Origin: a bacterium
GTDB taxonomy: Bacteria; Zhuqueibacterota; Zhuqueibacteria; Thermofontimicrobiales; Thermofontimicrobiaceae
DNA: 10,788 bases
Direction of reading: 5' to 3'
Assembly (NCBI GenBank): GCA_011046315.1
Contig: DSAU01000501.1
Coordinates: 1 to 10,788 of the forward strand
In this document: piece after piece, positions 7,210 through 10,788 of the stretch
Layout of the letters: every line of letters starts with the position of its first letter
How positions within the stretch are numbered: the first letter of the stretch is position 1
The notes under the pieces: generated by a model
The model's database searches: none
What the model saw: only the letters and a program-made list of their open reading frames with translations
What the model was told of the DNA's origin: nothing
Program-made: the position numbers and the translations under genes

Positions 7210-8862
7210 ATGGGCGTCCACATTGTCGAAAAAATTGGCGATGTCAAAATTTATGGTACGGGCCAGATGGGTGGCAAGGGCGCGGGACTGGTGAAAATTA
7301 ATGAATGTCAATTACCGAACGCGCACAAGCTCCGAACCCGCGTTCTCACCACGACATTTTTCGATAATTACATTAACAACGGTGGCAAGTTCAGCGCCAG
7401 TGATCTGGAGCCTGTTGCTGATATTTTCAAAAAAATCGGCAACATCCCCATCAGCGTCCGATCATCTGCTACCAATGAAGCCTGGCTTTCAGCAGATGGA
7501 ACCAGCAGCGTTCACGCCGGTGAAAATACTTCTTTCATGCTTCCCAATAACCATGCAGATGACAGGGTTAGATTCAATCAACTGATCCAGTCAATTTACT
7601 TTATCTATCGCGATTTTATCGAAAAGCAGCCGCCTGACAGTCAAGAAAAAATGGCAGTTGTCATCAATCCGATCCCGGGAATCTATGATTCCACCGACGT
7701 CGGACCCATCTATTATCCATTGGTTTCAGGCGTGGCTAACTCCCACTTCCCCTACGCCCTGAAAACCCAACACGCAACCGAGGGTTTTGCCAGAATCGCA
7801 TTGGGACATGGCTACGCCACGGTGCTGGATGAATTTCCAGTCATCTCAATGGCGACCATTAAAAATCCGCTCCCTTTTAATTTAACCGGAGAAGGGCAAT
7901 CCTTCTTTTACGCCATTGACCTGACACGAAATGAGCAACTCGCAGGCGATGAGTTGGATACCATGAAAAAACTCCATGTCCGGTTTTCTACTACCCCATA
8001 CTTGCAGCATCTGGGAATAAAAAACAACGTTGTCACCTTTGAAGAATTGATTTTTGGCGAGAAGTTCAGCTTTAAAAACGGCTTAATGGAAATTATGGAT
8101 ATCATTTCGGAAAAAATTTCGTCTAACTTCCAGATTGAATTCGTCTTCAATTTTATCGAGGAAGATAATCGATTGATGGGCAGATTTCATGTGGTTCAAT
8201 TAACCCAGCTTCCGGAAATTAAATTTGAACAGATCAACATTCCTGACCGCGGAACGAATACCTATTTGCATATTCGAAATCTTCAGGGACACGGGATTAA
8301 AAACGACATCAAATCTGCGCTCATCATATCTCCATTTCTTTATAAAAAAGAACTTCATAATATGGTCTGCCAGGAAATTTCTAAAGCTAACCGGCGGCTC
8401 AAAGAAAAAGGTCAAAGTTATATTTTGATTGCCCCTGGCCGTCTGGGCAGCAAAAATCGTGAATGGGGTATTCAGATAGAATATCGCGATGTTGACGGCG
8501 CCGCAGCCATTTTTGAATACGGCGTGGATATTGCCGGTCGATCAGAACCGGTTCATGAAACAGAATCGCGAACCGGTGGGATATACGGCAGCCATTTTTT
8601 ATACATGATTCAACGCGGTCACGATGAGGAACAGAAACGGCTACAAACCCGTATGTATGGCACACAAGGAACTCATTTCTTAACCAATTTGATGAGCAAC
8701 AATGTTATTTACGGTTTTATTGCGCCGGATCAGGATTTCATTGACCCCTGGTTCTTTTCACCGCCGCAAACAGATCAGCCTATTTACACGCTTGAATTCC
8801 CGGATCGTGTTTCGATATATGCAGATTCAATAAATCAAAAATGCATAATTATTAGCCAATAA
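7210..8862 (+). CDS. PEP/pyruvate-binding (PPDK_N-type) ATP-grasp protein
   Basis: A 550-residue cytoplasmic protein whose first 335 residues match the nucleotide-binding domain of PEP synthase and pyruvate phosphate dikinase. Visible marks are GTGQMGGKGAGL (16-27, with the ATP-contacting K23), SVRSSATNEA (82-91, with R84), HAGENTS (102-108), MAVVINP, the SGVANS strand, EGFARIALGHG, IEF with E310 and VVQLTQ with Q330. The catalytic set of the ATP-grasp fold thus looks complete. The usual phosphohistidine swivelling domain (GGxTSH) and the PEP-binding barrel are absent, so it cannot be a complete PEP synthase (normally about 800 residues or more). Residues 336-550 form another domain with YILIAPGRLGS (404-414), GAAAIFEY and two G-(S/T)-H-F-L motifs (460-464, 487-491). 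From memory this tail is typical of unassigned 'PEP/pyruvate-binding domain' proteins of Bacteroidota. The substrate is unknown. The start lacks a Shine-Dalgarno sequence but is well placed before the GGKGAGL motif. Only 10 bp separate it from the next gene. Confidence 0.82.
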   Translation: MGVHIVEKIGDVKIYGTGQMGGKGAGLVKINECQLPNAHKLRTRVLTTTFFDNYINNGGKFSASDLEPVADIFKKIGNIPISVRSSATNEAWLSADGTSSVHAGENTSFMLPNNHADDRVRFNQLIQSIYFIYRDFIEKQPPDSQEKMAVVINPIPGIYDSTDVGPIYYPLVSGVANSHFPYALKTQHATEGFARIALGHGYATVLDEFPVISMATIKNPLPFNLTGEGQSFFYAIDLTRNEQLAGDELDTMKKLHVRFSTTPYLQHLGIKNNVVTFEELIFGEKFSFKNGLMEIMDIISEKISSNFQIEFVFNFIEEDNRLMGRFHVVQLTQLPEIKFEQINIPDRGTNTYLHIRNLQGHGIKNDIKSALIISPFLYKKELHNMVCQEISKANRRLKEKGQSYILIAPGRLGSKNREWGIQIEYRDVDGAAAIFEYGVDIAGRSEPVHETESRTGGIYGSHFLYMIQRGHDEEQKRLQTRMYGTQGTHFLTNLMSNNVIYGFIAPDQDFIDPWFFSPPQTDQPIYTLEFPDRVSIYADSINQKCIIISQ

Positions 8863-8872
8863 CGATACCATT

Positions 8873-10348
8873 ATGCCACAAACAAAACGTATAACCGAAA
8901 ATTTTAAACAAAATCTTACCAATCTGGGTTTCACTCCCAGAATTATTAATCCGGTTAAGATGAACAATGTGGTAATTTTTTCTGCTGATGAGCACATACG
9001 GGATTCGAGCCAAAAAATTAAAAGCTACATGCCGTGGATCAACGTGCAAATTTTAACCGATCCGTTTTCAGCTTCAAACTATCAATCAGACCAACCTACG
9101 GTTTTTATTTTTGATGATACCGCGATGACGCTGGTTAACACACAACGTATCCGGGCATATAATGTTGATGCAGTGTTGGTGTTGTTGTCGGCAAACGAAT
9201 TTATCCATTGTTCCCCGCCGGCGGCGGCTGAGGCAAAATTTCCCTATGTGGCAAAAGCAGATCTGATCTTTGCCGTAAACCACCATGAGTTTTTACCGGA
9301 AACCATCATCACCGCTGTGGTGCGCTCGGCAGAAGACCGATTGAACATTCAAAAATATTCCACTGCGCGACGTTACATTTTTTTGGTCATCGATGATGAA
9401 CCGCGCTGGTTCTCCCAATTTTTACCGGTGCTCTACAACATCATCGGGCAACGCGCCGATGTTATGCTCACACGAACCTATGAAGAAACCCTTAATTTTA
9501 TTTTTAACCTTAGTGATCCTTCAGAGATCGATCAACAAAACTATCTATCCAATGGACACGGGGATGATATCGTGTGCGTCATTACCGACATGTATTTCCC
9601 CATTGATAACAAGTTGAGCATTAAAGCCGGTCAAGCCATCGTAGAACTTATCAAAAAATATTTCCCCCGAATTCCAATATTAATTGCCTCTAAAGCCGAG
9701 GAAGGAAATCATTACAAAAATTTTGCCTTTGTTATTCCCAAGGGCGACTCGGGCAGTTTGCAAGCGCTTCAGGAATATATCCATGATTATACGGGCATGG
9801 GCGATTTTATCATCCGTGATGAAAAGGGCGCCATACGTTACCGGGTGTCGAATATTCATCAATTGCTGAAATTAATTATTGAAGCTGAGGACAACTCTCT
9901 TGAATCTAAACAACTGAGAAAACTACTGGAAAAATATGGTCGGAAAGAATATTTCTCCACCTGGCTCTATATGCACGGATTCAGGGATCTGGGCGATGAG
10001 CTCAGACCAAAACGAGCAACCGGAAAAAAAATGCTCAATATTTTAAAGCAAGCCATCACCGCTGAGATCGAGCGCACCCAAAAATCACCATTGATCATAA
10101 ATGGAAACCGCATTTTCAGCCTTGAGGATTTGCTGAAATTATTAAGAACAATTGAAACTGATAAAATTCAGTTTCTATCTGATAACGACATTTTCTCATA
10201 CTGGCTGGATCGAAAAGGTTTTCCGGAATTGGCTGAAGAATTCCGTCCGATACACGGCGCCGGCTATGAATTGACGAAAAGCCTTGCTGATTTAGTTGAA
10301 AAATGGATTCCAATTTACCGAAAGCGGTCACAACAATCGAATAAATAA
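8873..10348 (+). CDS. tandem receiver protein with duplicated C-terminal module
   Basis: A 491-residue soluble protein. Residues 30-155 look like a degenerate receiver: VVIFSADEH in place of the acidic pair, FIFDD (78-82) at the acceptor strand, LLSANE at the Thr/Ser strand, and no lysine at the last strand (LIFAVNHHEF). Residues 167-305 form an intact receiver: LVIDDEP (D174, D175), acceptor D239 in VITDMYFP, S273 in LIASKAE and K290 in FVIPKGD. The C-terminus holds two copies of a helical module (323-379 and 412-459). Each begins with a QLLKLI/DLLKLL-like helix and ends FS-x-WL-x3-GF-x-(D/E)L-x-(D/E)E-(L/F)-RP. There is no helix-turn-helix or enzymatic output domain. It probably senses phosphorylation and acts through protein contacts, perhaps on the ATP-grasp protein encoded 10 bp upstream. 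No histidine kinase lies in the window. No Shine-Dalgarno sequence precedes the ATG at 8873; an internal ATG (8960, residue 30) at the exact start of the first receiver is an alternative. Confidence 0.82.
   Translation: MPQTKRITENFKQNLTNLGFTPRIINPVKMNNVVIFSADEHIRDSSQKIKSYMPWINVQILTDPFSASNYQSDQPTVFIFDDTAMTLVNTQRIRAYNVDAVLVLLSANEFIHCSPPAAAEAKFPYVAKADLIFAVNHHEFLPETIITAVVRSAEDRLNIQKYSTARRYIFLVIDDEPRWFSQFLPVLYNIIGQRADVMLTRTYEETLNFIFNLSDPSEIDQQNYLSNGHGDDIVCVITDMYFPIDNKLSIKAGQAIVELIKKYFPRIPILIASKAEEGNHYKNFAFVIPKGDSGSLQALQEYIHDYTGMGDFIIRDEKGAIRYRVSNIHQLLKLIIEAEDNSLESKQLRKLLEKYGRKEYFSTWLYMHGFRDLGDELRPKRATGKKMLNILKQAITAEIERTQKSPLIINGNRIFSLEDLLKLLRTIETDKIQFLSDNDIFSYWLDRKGFPELAEEFRPIHGAGYELTKSLADLVEKWIPIYRKRSQQSNK
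9839..10249 (+). repeat. protein-level tandem module within the receiver gene
   Basis: Residues 323-379 (9839-10009) and 412-459 (10106-10249) of the receiver protein share a common pattern: a leucine-rich helix, then FSTWLYMHGFRDLGDELRP in copy 1 against FSYWLDRKGFPELAEEFRP in copy 2. Copy 1 has a longer linker before the FS-WL helix. The similarity is in protein, not obviously in DNA, so the duplication is old. From memory the same motif occurs between receiver and ATP-grasp parts in fused Bacteroidota proteins. Confidence 0.65.
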
Positions 10349-10381
10349 TAATTGAAATAAACTACTATAAACTAAAACCTT

Positions 10382-10387
10382 GGAGAG
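10382..10387 (+). promoter_or_regulatory. ribosome binding site of the dehydrogenase gene
   Basis: GGAGAG lies five bases upstream of the ATG at 10393. It fixes that start over the overlapping ATG at 10388, which is in another frame and too close. No promoter is evident in the 44 bp after the receiver gene, so read-through from the upstream pair is likely. Confidence 0.65.
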
Positions 10388-10392
10388 ATGCT

Positions 10393-10788
10393 ATGGACCT
10401 TTATGTTGAAGCTTCGAAACACACCGGATTGTCCATCGAGGATGTTAAGCAAATTGAGCAAACCATTGTTCAAAAAAGGAATTTTTCCCACGACAAGATT
10501 CGCAACGCGATCTACAATTTCTGCTGCAAGCTGGGAATGAATCGCCATTATTTTGTCACATCAACGCCGCTAATGATTGCCAATCATATCGAATCTATCA
10601 TGGCAGCAGAAATCATGGCTTTGAATCGCGGAAGCAATTATTTGGACATTGATTTTATGAGCGAGCAGCAAGACTCCGCCATGTACTTGCTTAATGACGA
10701 TCATGATAAGGCAGTTGGTATTGAACGCAGATTGGAAAATTTATTTATTGACTATCGGTTGCAAAGTTACCGAACGCCGGGTATCGAG
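10393..10788 (+). CDS. probable NAD-dependent glutamate dehydrogenase, N-terminal part
   Basis: The gene begins at the ATG with a clear ribosome binding site and runs off the right edge after 132 codons without a stop. The visible product starts MDLYVEASKHTGL and contains KLGMNRHYFVTSTPLMIANHI near residue 48, then a helix IMAAEIMAL and a segment ending RLQSYRTPG just before the edge. From memory this pattern (YF-x-T-(T/S)-P-x-x-x-IA-x-HI, then x-L-x-S-(Y/F)-R-(S/T)-x-G) opens the large NAD-dependent glutamate dehydrogenases of environmental bacteria, about 1000 residues long and related to yeast Gdh2. These oxidise glutamate to 2-oxoglutarate and ammonia. The catalytic domain is not in the window, so the call is provisional; another large Glu/Leu/Phe/Val-type dehydrogenase is possible. 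It follows the receiver gene by 44 bp and is probably in the same operon. Confidence 0.55.
   Translation, partial: MDLYVEASKHTGLSIEDVKQIEQTIVQKRNFSHDKIRNAIYNFCCKLGMNRHYFVTSTPLMIANHIESIMAAEIMALNRGSNYLDIDFMSEQQDSAMYLLNDDHDKAVGIERRLENLFIDYRLQSYRTPGIE

Noticed and set aside
7210..8862. Annotation as PEP synthase (ppsA) or pyruvate phosphate dikinase
   Set aside because: Only the ATP-grasp part is present. The phosphohistidine and PEP-binding domains needed for either reaction are missing.

Overview
The window looks like bacterial chromosome, AT-leaning and densely coded. It most likely comes from the FCB superphylum or a nearby candidate phylum (Calditrichota/KSB1-like). This rests on a secreted GWxTD-domain protein, a dihydroorotate-dehydrogenase-like flavoprotein of the FCB/actinobacterial kind, and a PEP/pyruvate-binding ATP-grasp protein next to a receiver protein. 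All family assignments come from reading the protein sequences, not from database searches, so the lineage is an inference. I saw no tRNA, rRNA, CRISPR array, insertion sequence or phage gene.

Layout. Positions 1-433 are non-coding. They hold a good leftward sigma70-type promoter (81-108), which should serve a gene beyond the left edge, and a cluster of imperfect repeats and hairpins (about 196-349). A DHOD-like gene runs rightward at 434-1432. It faces a leftward pair, smc (3091-6624, GTG start) followed 20 bp later by a gene for a secreted GWxTD protein (1643-3070). The 210 bp between the converging genes holds one hairpin and nothing else convincing. smc has a near-consensus promoter (TTGACT-N17-TAGAAT) about 60 bp upstream.

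Positions 6625-7209 form a 585 bp divergent intergenic region. It carries the smc promoter, a rightward promoter candidate (6910-6939), a two-level hairpin right at its predicted transcript start (6950-6985), and a small palindrome (7119-7132). Rightward from there come three genes in a probable operon: a PPDK/PEP-synthase-type ATP-grasp protein (7210-8862), a double-receiver protein with two copies of a C-terminal helical module (8873-10348), and the start of what looks like a large NAD-dependent glutamate dehydrogenase (10393 to the right edge).

The most unusual part is the ATP-grasp/receiver pair. The ATP-grasp protein keeps the nucleotide-binding and catalytic signatures of PEP synthase/PPDK. 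It lacks the phosphohistidine swivelling domain and the PEP-binding barrel, and instead ends in a separate conserved domain with two G-(S/T)-H-F-L motifs. Its neighbour joins a degenerate receiver, an intact receiver and a duplicated FS-WL...GF-EL...E-RP module, with no DNA-binding domain. From memory, related Bacteroidota proteins fuse these parts in one chain. Here they would be split into two cistrons, which suggests a phospho-signalling-controlled ATP-grasp enzyme of unknown substrate. The following dehydrogenase hints, weakly, at a link to central amino-acid metabolism.
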